From the NCBI GenBank assembly GCA_030447955.1, contig JAUJNY010000001.1, forward strand, positions 261,691 through 315,380: a stretch of 53,690 bases of DNA. The letters run 5' to 3'. The DNA is from Jiangellales bacterium. Lineage in GTDB: Bacteria; Actinomycetota; Actinomycetes; Jiangellales; Jiangellaceae. The notes under the pieces are model-generated. The model made no database searches, was not told where the DNA came from, and saw nothing but the letters and a program-made list of their open reading frames with translations. A program made the translations under genes and the position numbers. Positions within the stretch are counted from its first letter, which is position 1. Every line of letters begins with the position of its first letter. Below, piece by piece: positions 19,278 to 27,924 of the stretch.

Positions 19278-19351
19278 GCCGCCTTAGCTCAGTCGGCTAG
19301 AGCGACGCACTCGTAATGCGTAGGTCGTGGGTTCGACTCCCACAGGCGGCT
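19278..19351 (+). tRNA. tRNA-Thr (anticodon CGT)
   Basis: Cloverleaf: acceptor GCCGCCT (19278-19284) pairs with AGGCGGC (19344-19350); D-arm with TAGCTCAGTCGG; anticodon stem ACGCA/TGCGT with loop CTCGTAA, anticodon CGT at 19312-19314; T-arm GTGGGTTCGACTCCCAC. CCA is not encoded. A TAGACT -10 element lies at 19228-19233. The 3' end is the attachment site of the island that follows and has been hit by an IS immediately after it without damage to the tRNA. Confidence 0.97.
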
Positions 19352-19354
19352 CGT
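19340..19354 (+). repeat. Left att site / IS target-site duplication, copy 1
   Basis: CCACAGGCGGCTCGT, the last 12 bases of tRNA-Thr plus 3 flanking bases, directly abutting the left IS end at 19355. An identical copy abuts the right IS end at 20700-20714. Confidence 0.8.
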
Positions 19355-20699
19355 TGTGATCTCTCAGGACATCGGCGACAGCCGAACCTGCATTGTGTGG
19401 GTTCGGCTGTTGTCGTTCATGGGTGGTTTCGGGTCGGTCCCTTGGGTGCTCCGGTGGGTTGGTAGTCGCGGGTGGGGTCGATCAGGAGTTCGCGCAGCAG
19501 CTCGCCGGTGGCGGCGTTGATGACGCGGACGTGGAGGTCTTGGACGAGCAGCAGGACGTGGGTTCGGGCGTGGGTTCGGCCGATGCCGATGTGATGCAGC
19601 CGGCCGTTGACGCGCAGCGTGACGCAGCCGGAGTCATCGATCCGGTCGTGTCGGACACGGTCGTGGGTGTCGCCGGCGCGGTCGGCGCCTGGGGCGGTCT
19701 TGGGGCGTGCCGCGTAGGCGGTGGCCGGGGTCGCTCGCTGCGGTAGGGAGCGGTGCGGGCGGTGGTGGTTGTACTGCTCGACGAAGAGGTCCAGCAGCGC
19801 TTGTAGCTCGGTGATGGTGGCGGGTGGGGCGGGTTGGGCGCGCAGCCATTTCTTCATCGTCTGCTGGAAGCGTTCGACCTTGCCGCAGGTGGTGGGGTGG
19901 TTGGGGCGGGAGTTCTTCTGCACGATGCCGACGCGTCGCAGCTCGTGTTCCAGGCTGGTCCGCCCGCCGCGGCCGGTGGCGAAGCGGACGGTGTAGACCA
20001 TGCCGTTGTCGGTCAGCGTGGAGGCCGGATAGCCGTGCTGGGCTGCGGTTCCGCTGAAGGTGGCGAGCACGATCGCGGCGGTGATCCGGGCGTGCGCGCT
20101 GACGTGCAGCGCGAAGCGGGCGTGGTCATCGAGCCAGGTGATGATCTCGCAGTCCCGGCCGGGGCTGGCGTCGGGGCGGGTGAGCCGGTAGTGGGTGAAG
20201 TCGGACTGCCAGCACTGGTTCGGCTGCTCGGCCTCGAACCGCAGATAGGAAGACTTAGGTCGCTTCTTCGGCTCGGGAGCGACGAGGCCGAGGCGGCTCA
20301 AGTGGCGGGCGATGGTGGCCAACGACACGACCCGCTGGTGGTGGTGCTCGAGGTGCCAGGCAATGGTGTCCGGGCCGGCGTCCAGGCCCTGCCCGGCCAG
20401 TTCCTTGCGCAGGGCCACGATCAGCTCGACGACCGCGTCCGGGGTCGCGTTCGGTGAGCTGTGGGGGCGTCGGGACCGCGGTTCGAACGCCGCCTCCCCC
20501 CTCAGCCTGGTAGCGGGCCTTCAGCTTGTACACCCAGGCCCGGTGCACGCCGTAGCGGGCGGCCACCTCGGCGGGGGTCTGGTGCTCGACGATCAGGGCA
20601 GTCAGAACAAGGCGCGCCTTCGACATCCTCGAGCATCACGCCAGCCCCCATGTCGCCGATCACCTGAGAGACCTGTCGCCGATGTCCTGATGGAAGACA
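19355..20699 (-). mobile_element. IS481-family insertion sequence in the tRNA-Thr att site
   Basis: 1345 bases. Both ends begin TGT, then six variable bases, then TCAGGACATCGGCGACAG as inverted repeats (left 19355-19381; right end reads the same on the minus strand from 20699). A 15-base direct repeat (CCACAGGCGGCTCGT) flanks it, so insertion duplicated the tRNA tail. Inside the right end there are extra partial copies of the terminal motif (near 20650-20685). It contains a single transposase gene on the minus strand, frameshifted. Confidence 0.85.
19417..20626 (-). pseudogene. IS481-family transposase, frameshifted at a G6 run
   Basis: N-terminal helix-turn-helix part MSKARLVLTALIVEHQTPAE, then ARYGVHRAWVYKLKARYQAEG. 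At 20496-20501 (six C on the + strand, six G in the gene) the frame breaks; skipping one base continues as EAAFEPRSRRPHSSPNATPD and then ALRKELAGQGLDAGPDTIAW. The rve catalytic domain follows: CWQSDFTHYRLTRPD (first Asp), ASTLTDNGMVYT (second Asp) and the Glu in HPTTCGKVERFQQTMKKWLR, then YNHHRPHRSLPQRATPATAY. The catalytic residues are intact; one extra G makes it inactive as written unless a frameshift or sequencing error is involved. Confidence 0.88.
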
Positions 20700-20714
20700 C
20701 CACAGGCGGCTCGT
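20700..20714 (+). repeat. IS target-site duplication, copy 2 (att remnant)
   Basis: CCACAGGCGGCTCGT, identical to 19340-19354, immediately after the right IS end. Removing the IS and one copy would place the tRNA 3' end directly beside the integrase gene. Confidence 0.8.
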
Positions 20715-20727
20715 ACGAAAGCGAAGG

Positions 20728-21785
20728 TCAGGTGCCTGTCTCACGTTGCGTGAGCGGCACGACCCGGCCCTCGGGGCACACTCGGGGCACACCAGGATGA
20801 GCAGCCGCGGCATCCAGCCGCTCGGCGACGGCGTCCAGGTCGTCCTCATACAGGTGCCCGTAGCGGTCCCAGGTGAGGGTCGCGCTGGCGTGCCCGAGCA
20901 TCCGCTGGACCGCCTTCACGTTCGCGCCGGACGCGATGGCGAGACTGGCTGCGGTGTGCCTCAGCTCGTGCGGACGCAGCCCGTCCAGGCCGACGCTGTG
21001 CGCCCCGGCGTCGAACCCGCGGCGCCGCACGTTGCCCACCCTCAGCACCGCGCCGCGGGCCGAGGTGAACACCAGGTCTTCCGGTTCCTTGCCGGCCATC
21101 GCCGCTGCCAGCTCGTTCCGCAGGAAGCGGGGGACCGGCACCGAGCGGTGCGCGTGCGTCTTCGGCGTCCCGAACACGGCCCGGCCGTGGACCTCGGTCA
21201 TGGCCTCGACCACGGCGATCCGACCGCGAAGCGGGTCCACCCGGCGCACCCGGAGCGCCGCGGCCTCGCCCCAGCGCAGGCCGGTGTACGCGAGGGTCAG
21301 CACCAGCGCCCGATACGGCCCGCACGCCTCCGCCAGCGCGCTCACCTGCCCGTGGGTCAGGTACCGCCGTTCTGTCTCTGCGAGCCGCGGCAGCTCGACC
21401 CCTGCAGCGGGGTTGCGAGCCAGCCGGCCATCGCGGATCGCGGCGTCTAGCACCATGCGCAACACCGCGAAGCAGTACCGAACGCGGCCCGCCGACAAGC
21501 CCTCAGCGCGCAGCTCTGCCACCCACGCGGCCACGTCGCCGTGGGTGACCCGGGCGACCGGCACCGACCCCCAGCGCGGCAGCACCCGCGAGCGCAGCGC
21601 AGCCTCGTAGGAGGCGACCGTCGTCGGCTTCAGGTGGACCCGGGTCGCCATCCACCGCGCGGCGACATCGCCCACGGTGGCCCGGCCCGCGGCCGGGTCG
21701 ACGTAGCTCCCGGTCCGTCCGGGTCACGCCACCGCGCCACCCACGTCGTACGGCCGTCGCGGACCCGCTTGTCAACGCTCGCCAC
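20728..21785 (-). pseudogene. Tyrosine site-specific integrase (one frameshift near the N-terminus)
   Basis: Integrase of the element. Catalytic residues are present in order: Arg in AYTGLRWGEAAALRVRRVD, Lys in TPKTHAHRSVPVP, HELRHTAASLAIASGANVKA (His and Arg), GHASATLTWDRYGHLYEDDL (His and the nucleophile Tyr). The core-binding domain begins VGDVAARWMATRVHLKPTTV. The expected N-terminal arm VASVDKRVRDGRTTWVARWR is in another frame, starting at GTG 21785, and the two join at about 21712-21716 if one base is restored (the C-terminal frame continues upstream as SYVDPAAGRATVGD). Without the repair a shorter protein could start at GTG 21675. Confidence 0.85.
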
Positions 21786-22074
21786 GACTGCGGTCCTTCC
21801 GTCCTGTTGCCTGGGTCCCGGGTGGAAAGAGCTGGTCCGTGAGCTTCCGATGCGCCTCCATTTGCTCGCCGCGTCGTTGGACCTGTTCCTCAGACGGGGG
21901 CCGCAGCCGCCCCTCCCATTCGAAGTCCTCGCGGGGGACCTCTGAGTAGTAGCGCCGGGGATCGACCTCCCCGGGCGCGTGATCGCCACGTATCCAGGCG
22001 CGTGCCTGGGGAAGCGGGAGGAACACCTCGGGGGTGACGAGGTAGCGGGTCTCGTCCACTGTCTCCGCCGGCAT
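21772..22074 (-). CDS. Hypothetical protein coupled to the integrase
   Basis: 100 residues, not recognised. Sequence begins MPAETVDETRYLVTPEVFLP and is rich in charged and aromatic residues (DPRRYYSEVPREDFEWEGRL) with a helical, basic C-terminus (VQRRGEQMEAHRKLTDQLFP). It overlaps the integrase GTG start by 14 bases, so it is probably cotranslated with the integrase; a small regulator or excision-related role is possible but unsupported. Its first codons lie where the tape-measure fragment begins on the other strand. Confidence 0.5.
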   Translation of the reverse strand: MPAETVDETRYLVTPEVFLPLPQARAWIRGDHAPGEVDPRRYYSEVPREDFEWEGRLRPPSEEQVQRRGEQMEAHRKLTDQLFPPGTQATGRKDRSRGER

Positions 22075-23425
22075 CGGTGAGCACGTCATCGGTGGGCTCA
22101 AGGGGTGGCTGCAGGACAAGGTCACCGGCGCCGTGTCGGGGCTGACGGACAAGGTCGGTGACCTGTTCGGCGGCATCTTCGACTCCGGCGGCATCCTCCG
22201 CGCGGGGAAGATCGCCGTCAACAAGTCCGGCAAGCCGGAGGCGGTTCTCACCGCCGACCAGTGGGCGAACCTGCGCCGGCTCATCGACCGGGTCCTCGTC
22301 GGCGGTTCAGCAGCGCCCATCAACGCCGGCTTCCTGCGCGACCGGCTCGCCCGCACCGGACCGACGCCGCAGCAGCTGAAGGACCGCTACGGCCAAGCCC
22401 TCGCCGCGTACCGCCGCCAGCTCGAGGAGGCGCTCGCCGCGCGGGAACGGCTCACCGCGGCGGAGCGGCGGGCTCGCGACGTCGCCAAGCGCATCGGCCG
22501 CACCGAGCGCACCCTGATCGACGCGCAAGGGGAGCTGGCGAAGCTGGCGACGGTCCGCGACTTGGAGCGGGAGATCGCCGCGGAGCGGGCGAAGGCCAAG
22601 GACAGGGACCGCCGCAGCGACCCCAACGTTGAGCGGGTCGCGCGGCTACGTGAGGAGCTGCGGGAGCGCATCCAGACCCGCATCGAACGCATCCGGGATC
22701 GGCTGCGGGACCAGCACGCCACCGAGCGTGAGATCAACAAGCTGGTCCGTACCCGTACCAAGGACTACGAGGAGCAGCGGCGGCAGGCCGATCGCGCCCG
22801 GGACGCGGCGCAGCGGGCGGCGGACGCCTACGCCGAGGCGCAGCGGGAGGCGCTGGAGCGGGCGCGCACCGTGAGGCAGTCCGTGCTCGACCTGGTGGAC
22901 ATCAGCAACGTGGGCGGCGCCACCGGCCTGGTGAGGTCGCTGCGCTCGGTGATCCAGGTGGCGCGGCGCTGGTCGACCGTGGTGAAGCGGCTCATCCGCG
23001 CCGGGCTGCGCGGCCCGGTGCTGTCCCAGATCATCGAGGGTGGCCCGTCGGTGGAGTCGACGCGGCTGGGTCGCTCGCTGCTGCAGTCCGGGACGATCCT
23101 GAAGATCAACCGGCTGCAGGACGAGCTGGCCCGGATCGCGCAGAACGCCGGCGCCGCCCTGGCGGTCCCCCAACCCACTGGGCGTGCGATGGCCGCCCCA
23201 CGACAGGCCGACCGGATCCTCGCGGCGCCGCGGCAGGCCGAGCGGGTCATGGCCGCAGGTCGCGCACCGCGCAGGCCGCGGACCGTTGATGTCGGCCAGC
23301 TCGTCGCCTCCGGCGACGGCGGCGCGAATGTCTACATCAAGGAGATGCACGCCCGCGACGCCGACGAGGCCGCCCGCGCACTGAACCGTCGAGTGCGCTC
23401 CGCGGTGGCGAGGGCCGGCAGATGA
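22046..23425 (+). pseudogene. Phage tail tape-measure protein, C-terminal fragment
   Basis: The reading frame is open from 22046 but has no good start; the first GTG is at 22133. Homology-like landmarks start before that: HVIGGLKGWLQDKVTGAVSG, LFGGIFDSGGILRAG and NKSGKPEAVLTADQWANL, the last being a hallmark of actinophage tape-measure proteins. A long coiled coil follows (about 22400-22870), then APRQADRILAAPRQAERVMA repeats and the ending VYIKEMHARDADEAARALNR. The large N-terminal part and all other tail genes are missing, so this is a prophage leftover. Confidence 0.68.
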
Positions 23426-23443
23426 TCGTCGCCCGGCGCTAAC

Positions 23444-23668
23444 TCACTGCGTCGGCGGCGGCTCATCCTCGCTCGGCCCACGGAGCAGATGCTCCGCGAA
23501 GTCGATGATGTGCTCCAAGACCATCTCCTGGATGCCTGCGAGGTACTGCATCTCTGGGTTGCCTCCCTTGGGGAGGCTGTGGATGCGGATCAGGGAGTCG
23601 TTGGCATCCTTCGCTCGGCGGGTCTCCTCAAGGGCGAACTCCAACCGGCGGCGAAGGTCATCGTCCAT
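23444..23668 (-). CDS. Small hypothetical protein
   Basis: 74 residues starting MDDDLRRRLEFALEETRRAK; an in-frame GTG at 23689 would add seven residues. It is acidic and helical (IQEMVLEHIIDFAEHLLRGP) with no recognised domain. It converges with the tape-measure fragment. No strong ribosome site is visible for either start. Confidence 0.45.
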   Translation of the reverse strand: MDDDLRRRLEFALEETRRAKDANDSLIRIHSLPKGGNPEMQYLAGIQEMVLEHIIDFAEHLLRGPSEDEPPPTQ

Positions 23669-23749
23669 GCGAGGAGCGTAGGCGCGCACAGCCTCGGCTC
23701 CTTGCAGCCCTACTTGGCCATGAGCCGGTACGCCGAACGGACGCGACGT

Positions 23750-23905
23750 TCAGAGCAGCGTGAGCACCCAGTGCAGGAAAAGGGCCGGCACCGCAGCAGT
23801 GAGCCAGCCGGGCTGTCCCGGGTCGTCCGGAGGGCCGAAGGCCGTGGCGAGGCTCTCCATGACCTCTGCCGCAATCGCCGCACGTGCGGTGACTGGTGAT
23901 TCCAC
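23750..23905 (-). CDS. Possible very small protein
   Basis: A 51-residue frame from GTG 23905 starting MESPVTARAAIAAEVMESLA and ending in a hydrophobic stretch PALFLHWVLTLL. Composition looks protein-like and it fills the gap between two minus-strand genes, but there is no ribosome site or recognised homology. It may be the tail of a decayed gene. Confidence 0.3.
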   Translation of the reverse strand: MESPVTARAAIAAEVMESLATAFGPPDDPGQPGWLTAAVPALFLHWVLTLL

Positions 23906-23910
23906 GTTAG

Positions 23911-25095
23911 CTATGCCAGCGGCGCTCGTGGTGGCAGCAGGCCCATGATTAGGTCCAGTGCCACGCGATAATTGCCTCGACTGACTTGGATGATGAGGCC
24001 CTTCTCCTGGAGGGCGTGAATGTCGCGGGTGAGCGTCTTCGAGGTTCTCGTCAGGTAGGCGGCTTGCATCTTGGCGTTCAGCGTGGGCATCTCTTTGGTT
24101 TGGACAACGCGTCGTGCGCGGTACAACGCCACTGCGAGTCTGCGTTTCCGTGCTACAACATCCCCGTCGCCGGGAATAGCCATGTCGACAAGACGCCTCC
24201 AGACCAATTCTTCGGTCTGCCCTCGGATTGTATCCAGTTGCCCGTTGACGCCATCGTAAAGGCCCTGGAGCGCGTAGACGAGGAAGGGGACTACGTTGCC
24301 ACCTGAGCGTGACGCGACAGCCAGCTGTCGGTAGTACTCGGTGCGAGTGTCATTGAAGTGGTTGCTGAGCAGATGAGCGGCAGGCGCGGGCACTCCGCCG
24401 ACGGCGAGTATCTGAAACTCCACGAGACGTGCGGTGCGTCCGTTGCCGTCCCCGAAGGGGTGGATCCACGCAAGGTACAGATGAGCGAGGATGGCGCGCA
24501 GGATCGCTGTGCTGATGGTGTCTTGGCCGGAGGAGGGCACGCCATGCTCCAGCCATTCGCAGAGCCTGTCGAGCAAGTAGTCGCAGTCACGCCGCGGCGC
24601 GCCGCGGTAAGGGCCGACGACCACCCCTTTCTCGGAGATTTCGCCGGGCACGACGCCCGGCTCGAGGTCTAGACCCTTGAGCACCTGCCGGTTCATGTCC
24701 TTGATCCGCTCAGAGGTCAGCGGTAGGTAGATGATCCCGCCGTCGACATCCGGCATGATCTCGTTGAATGCGTCGATCATGTTGTCGACCTCAACCGCCA
24801 GGTACTCCTTGGAGGGAGGAAGCCGAAGCTGCCCCTCGAGCAGCTGCAGCACCTCTGCCTCCGTCAAGGTGTTGCCCTCGATCGCGGTGGTCGCGAGCGC
24901 GCCACGGGCGAGGTAGACCTCGCGCATCTTGCTGGCGTACTCGGGGAGCGTCGGAGTGTCGGCCAGGACCTCGATCAGGGCGACCGCGCCCCCAACTAGT
25001 TGCCACAGTTGGGGCGGGGCTTGTCGAAGTTGCTTGTCGGCGTCGAAGGTGATCCAGGGATGGCTGACCAGGTACTCGCGGTCATGGGTCGTCAT
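23911..25095 (-). CDS. Fic family protein (predicted AMP-transferase)
   Basis: A 394-residue Fic protein, expected to transfer AMP (or another nucleotide) to target protein hydroxyls. The active-site motif IHPFGDGNGRTAR lies at residues 211-223 with all key residues. An inhibitory-helix motif TTAIEGN at residues 69-75 fits the (S/T)xxxE(G/N) pattern of class II Fic proteins, which hold themselves inactive through the Glu. The C-terminal about 100 residues look like a winged-helix DNA-binding domain (LTRDIHALQEKGLIIQVSRG). ATG 25095 is chosen for its GGAGG at 6-base spacing. Probable defence, regulatory or addiction gene of the island. Confidence 0.88.
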   Translation of the reverse strand: MTTHDREYLVSHPWITFDADKQLRQAPPQLWQLVGGAVALIEVLADTPTLPEYASKMREVYLARGALATTAIEGNTLTEAEVLQLLEGQLRLPPSKEYLAVEVDNMIDAFNEIMPDVDGGIIYLPLTSERIKDMNRQVLKGLDLEPGVVPGEISEKGVVVGPYRGAPRRDCDYLLDRLCEWLEHGVPSSGQDTISTAILRAILAHLYLAWIHPFGDGNGRTARLVEFQILAVGGVPAPAAHLLSNHFNDTRTEYYRQLAVASRSGGNVVPFLVYALQGLYDGVNGQLDTIRGQTEELVWRRLVDMAIPGDGDVVARKRRLAVALYRARRVVQTKEMPTLNAKMQAAYLTRTSKTLTRDIHALQEKGLIIQVSRGNYRVALDLIMGLLPPRAPLA

Positions 25096-25159
25096 GGGGC
25101 CCCTCCAGTGTCCCCTCGCCGAACGCCTTGCTCGCGCTCGCGCCAAGATTACGGGGGTC

Positions 25160-25189
25160 ATTTTGTCCCCTACCCTGTCCAACAGTCAA
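25160..25189 (-). promoter_or_regulatory. Possible promoter of the Fic gene
   Basis: On the minus strand TTGACT (25189-25184) and CAAAAT (25165-25160) are 18 bases apart, a good principal-sigma match, about 65 bases before the Fic start. It lies in the divergent gap shared with the antitoxin gene. Confidence 0.4.
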
Positions 25190-25279
25190 GCGCCGCGCCT
25201 ACAACGGCTCGTCTCGTGGGTCGGTGCTGAAGTTGGGTGGACCGGCGCGGGGCAAGGCTGTGTCAGGTAATGTCGGGCC

Positions 25280-25807
25280 GTGGCACAGAACGTCCTCACT
25301 GTCAACGCCCAGGGCCGCGTGGTTATCCCGTCGGAGCTACGCCGCGAACTCGGCATCACCCCCGGCTCGACGCTCGTGGTCTACGTCGAGCGCGGCCGCC
25401 TCGTGTTCGAGGACCGCGCGCATCTGCTCGCCCGCATCCAGGACGAGGTGGCCGCACACGTCCCGGCCGGCGTGAGCCTCGCGGCCGAACTGCACGCCGA
25501 TCGCCGGCGGGAAGCGGTACTGGAAGCGGTCGAGGGCAGCCCAGGGGACCGCGCGCGCCAGCAGCTAGCGGAGCGGCAGGAAGCGTCGCGAGAGCAGGAA
25601 GCGGAGCTGGAGGCAGGACCGGACACCCCAGGGGGTGCGGTGGAGACGGTCACTGTGGTGGGGCGTGACCCGGTTGAGCGTGGCCCGGTGGAGCGTGGCC
25701 CGGTGGTGGAGACAGTCACTGTGGTGCGTGATTCGATGATTGATCCGCTGATGCACTTGCAGGTCCCGGGACGAGCGGGTTGGCATGCCGGGGCGGATCG
25801 CCGGTGA
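25280..25807 (+). CDS. AbrB/MazE-type antitoxin with long C-terminal extension
   Basis: The N-terminal about 50 residues are a swapped-hairpin AbrB domain: VLTVNAQGRVVIPSELRREL then GITPGSTLVVYVERGRLVFE. This type of antitoxin binds its own promoter and neutralises the PIN toxin encoded next. A usual family member ends soon after the helix RREAVLEAVE; this one has about 90 more residues, including a Glu/Gln-rich helix and a repeated VERGPVERGPVVETVTVV section. It starts at GTG 25280 with no clear ribosome site (possibly near-leaderless) and overlaps the toxin start by 4 bases. Confidence 0.82.
   Translation: MAQNVLTVNAQGRVVIPSELRRELGITPGSTLVVYVERGRLVFEDRAHLLARIQDEVAAHVPAGVSLAAELHADRRREAVLEAVEGSPGDRARQQLAERQEASREQEAELEAGPDTPGGAVETVTVVGRDPVERGPVERGPVVETVTVVRDSMIDPLMHLQVPGRAGWHAGADRR
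25640..25726 (+). repeat. Direct and tandem repeats inside the antitoxin C-terminus
   Basis: Two 21-base copies differing at one position (25640-25660 and 25706-25726, both encoding VETVTVV) flank 15-base tandem units of type GTGGCCCGGTGGAGC (coding V-E-R-G-P). The block may have arisen by duplication and extends the antitoxin. Confidence 0.75.
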
Positions 25808-26190
25808 GCGTGGTGCTGGACGCGTCGGCGCTGCTCGCCCTCACCCAACGAGAGTCGGGCGCTGGGCGCGTCGCCGCGCTGCTCGACGCAGGTGCTGTGG
25901 TGTCCGCGGTCAACTGGTCCGAGGTCCGACAAAAGATCAACCACTACGGCGCCGACGCGGCGACAGTCGCCAGCGGCCTGCAGGCGCTCGGGGTGTCCGT
26001 GGAGGCCTTCACCGAGCGGGACGCGGCCGTCGCCGCCGACCTGTACCCGGCGACGAAAGCGCGGGGCCTGTCCCTCGCGGACCGTTGCTGTCTCGCGTTG
26101 GCCCACCGGCTTGAGCGGACAGCGGTCACCGCCGAGCGGGAATGGTCAGAGCTGCCCCTAGACGGCATCGATGTCGAGGTCATCCGCTGA
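25804..26190 (+). CDS. PIN-domain ribonuclease toxin (VapC-like)
   Basis: A 128-residue PIN protein, expected to cleave RNA. Acidic residues of the active site: Asp6 in VVLDASALLAL, Glu40 in VNWSEVRQK and Asp93 in LSLADRCCLALA; the fourth position (TAEREW) has Glu111 where Asp is usual. GTG 25804 overlaps the antitoxin stop (GTGA), the standard coupling for type II toxin-antitoxin operons. The pairing of an AbrB-type antitoxin with PIN is well known in actinomycetes. Confidence 0.88.
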   Translation: MSVVLDASALLALTQRESGAGRVAALLDAGAVVSAVNWSEVRQKINHYGADAATVASGLQALGVSVEAFTERDAAVAADLYPATKARGLSLADRCCLALAHRLERTAVTAEREWSELPLDGIDVEVIR

Positions 26191-26235
26191 CATCAGAAGG
26201 CAACGGCGTCACGACGCCGGGGCGACGTACCGGGA

Positions 26236-26925
26236 ATGAGTGAGGCGCAACGAAGACACGCCGATCGACGCTGGGCTTTCGCGCTCGACGGGGAGGCCGC
26301 TGACGCCAGGCGCCTGCTACAGCACGGCACCGAGTTGCTGCGCAACTACCGGTTCTTCAGCCGCGACGCCGCCTCGCTGCTGGCGGTGCTGTCGACGGCA
26401 GCGGAGAAGATGCTCAAGCTCACTGTCGGACTGAACGCCTGAGACGAGACCGGCTCATGGCCTGAGGTCCGCGTCATGCGGGGGTATGGGCACCGCGTCG
26501 CCGACCTCGACGTGCAGTGCTGTGCCATCTTCCATCGCCGGATCACGGCGCCCTACCTCCAGGAGCTCCTCCACGGGGTCGAGCAAGACCGGAAGCTGTT
26601 CCTGGTGCTGCAGGTCCTGGAGCGCTACGCGGACACCGGCCGGTTCTACAACCTCGACGTGCTCGCCGACGCGACGCAGCCCGAGCCGGCGCCCGAGCAC
26701 CTGTGGCGGAAGGTTGAAGACGTAGCCATAGCGGCGGACCCCGACAGCGAGGGCATCGTCGCTGATCTGTCCGGGCCCGGTTTCGACAAGGGGCGACAGC
26801 GGATCAACCGCGCACTGGCCGACTCACTCGACCGCTGGCACGAGCTCTACTACCGGGCCTGGACCCACGGCGTCATCGGGGACGAGGCGAAGCGCTACGC
26901 GGTCGCGCTGAACCCCCGCGCCTAG
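26236..26925 (+). pseudogene. HEPN-like gene interrupted by an in-frame TGA
   Basis: A helical protein split by TGA at 26440-26442 with both sides in the same frame. First part ends AAEKMLKLTVGLNA; second part continues DETGSWPEVRVMRGYGHRVA and later DSLDRWHELYYRAWTHGVIG. The E-K-x-x-K-L-T-x-G-L followed by YGH is typical of HEPN/AbiV-like proteins, several of which act in defence. TGG to TGA would be a single change. A shorter product from ATG 26476 is possible. The end overlaps the convergent DUF6907-like gene by 4 bases. Confidence 0.6.
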
Positions 26926-27759
26926 CCCCGCTCGAGCATGTCGAGCGCGGCCTGCACCTGCGCGATGAGCGTCCGCGCGTGCGACGGCAGCAGCCCGATC
27001 GACACATTGTGCTCGTTCCCGTTGATGTGCAGGGCGACCCCCCCCGGCTCCTCGTCCAGTTCGGAATGAGTCGGCGCCACCGCGATCGTCGGGAGGACGG
27101 CTCCCCAGTCCGTCACGCTCGGGTCACCGATGAGGGCGGATTGGGTCGGTGCTGCTGTGGCGAATGTGCTCCCCGCGGCAGGGGTGTTCAGGCGTCCCGT
27201 TGTCGCACCAGCTGGGGCAGGTACCGGCCCACTGGCGGTGTGGTCGAGCGCCGCGGTGGGGCCGCGCGGGCGCTCCGCCTGGTCCGCCGTCCGGGGTAGC
27301 GCCCTCTTCCTCAGACTCCGCAGGCGGGCTGGCCTCCTCCTCTGCCCTGCCGATGCGCTCCATTCCCTCCAACATCGTGGCCAGGGCACCGACGTCGTCC
27401 AGTCTCAGCCGGGCCCCAGCGGCCTCACCACGGCCCAGAAGGACGACAGGGGCGGCCCACTCGGGGTGCTGCTCGACGTACGTGGTGAGGTAGTCCATTT
27501 CCCACCGTTCGCCCTCCGAGGAGAGCACCTGCGCCGCGGGCTCGAGTGGCAGGCGGATCCGGTACTCTCTGCTGTAGTGCATGCGGTCGGCGGGCAGTTC
27601 ATCGTCGCGGTGATCGCCGAGGCACCAGGCAGGACACTGGTCGATCTGCCAGACGGGCGGCCTGCGCGCGTCACGCTGAGACGCCTCGACGCTGACCTCG
27701 GCGTTGTCCTCGAACCGCATGGGCGGCTGATCTGTGCGGTTTACGGCGCTTTCGGGCAT
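26922..27759 (-). pseudogene. Two-domain Cys/His-rich protein (DUF6907-like), frameshifted
   Basis: Domain 1: QCPAWCLGDHRDDELPADRM, then a region ending VGALATMLEGMERIG. Domain 2 begins GTCPSWCDNGTPEHPCRGEH and should end in VALHINGNEHNVSIGLLPSH and RTLIAQVQAALDML, but that ending is in another frame. The switch lies at about 27125-27165, consistent with one extra base (or two missing). Each domain has the C-P-x-W-C...H pattern of small actinobacterial phage and plasmid proteins of unknown role. ATG 27759 is preferred to GTG 27771. Confidence 0.62.
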
Positions 27760-27837
27760 GCTTGTTCCCACGGGGGTCGCTCCATCGGATCCCTGGACCC
27801 ACCGGGCGCTGCAATCGCTTGGTGAGTCACTGCCTCA

Positions 27838-27872
27838 CCCCTAGGGGGTCGTCTAGGGGAAGCTGGTATCTT
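27838..27872 (+). promoter_or_regulatory. Palindrome/repeat and -10-like element before the HTH gene
   Basis: Palindrome CCCCTAGGGG (27838-27847), a second CTAGGGG (27853-27859) and TATCTT (27867-27872) occur just upstream of the helix-turn-helix gene. They may form its promoter and operator. Confidence 0.35.
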
Positions 27873-27924
27873 GGTGGGAGGGGTTGGCGGTCGTCAAGTG
27901 GCTACACGGCTACGTTCCGCGCCC

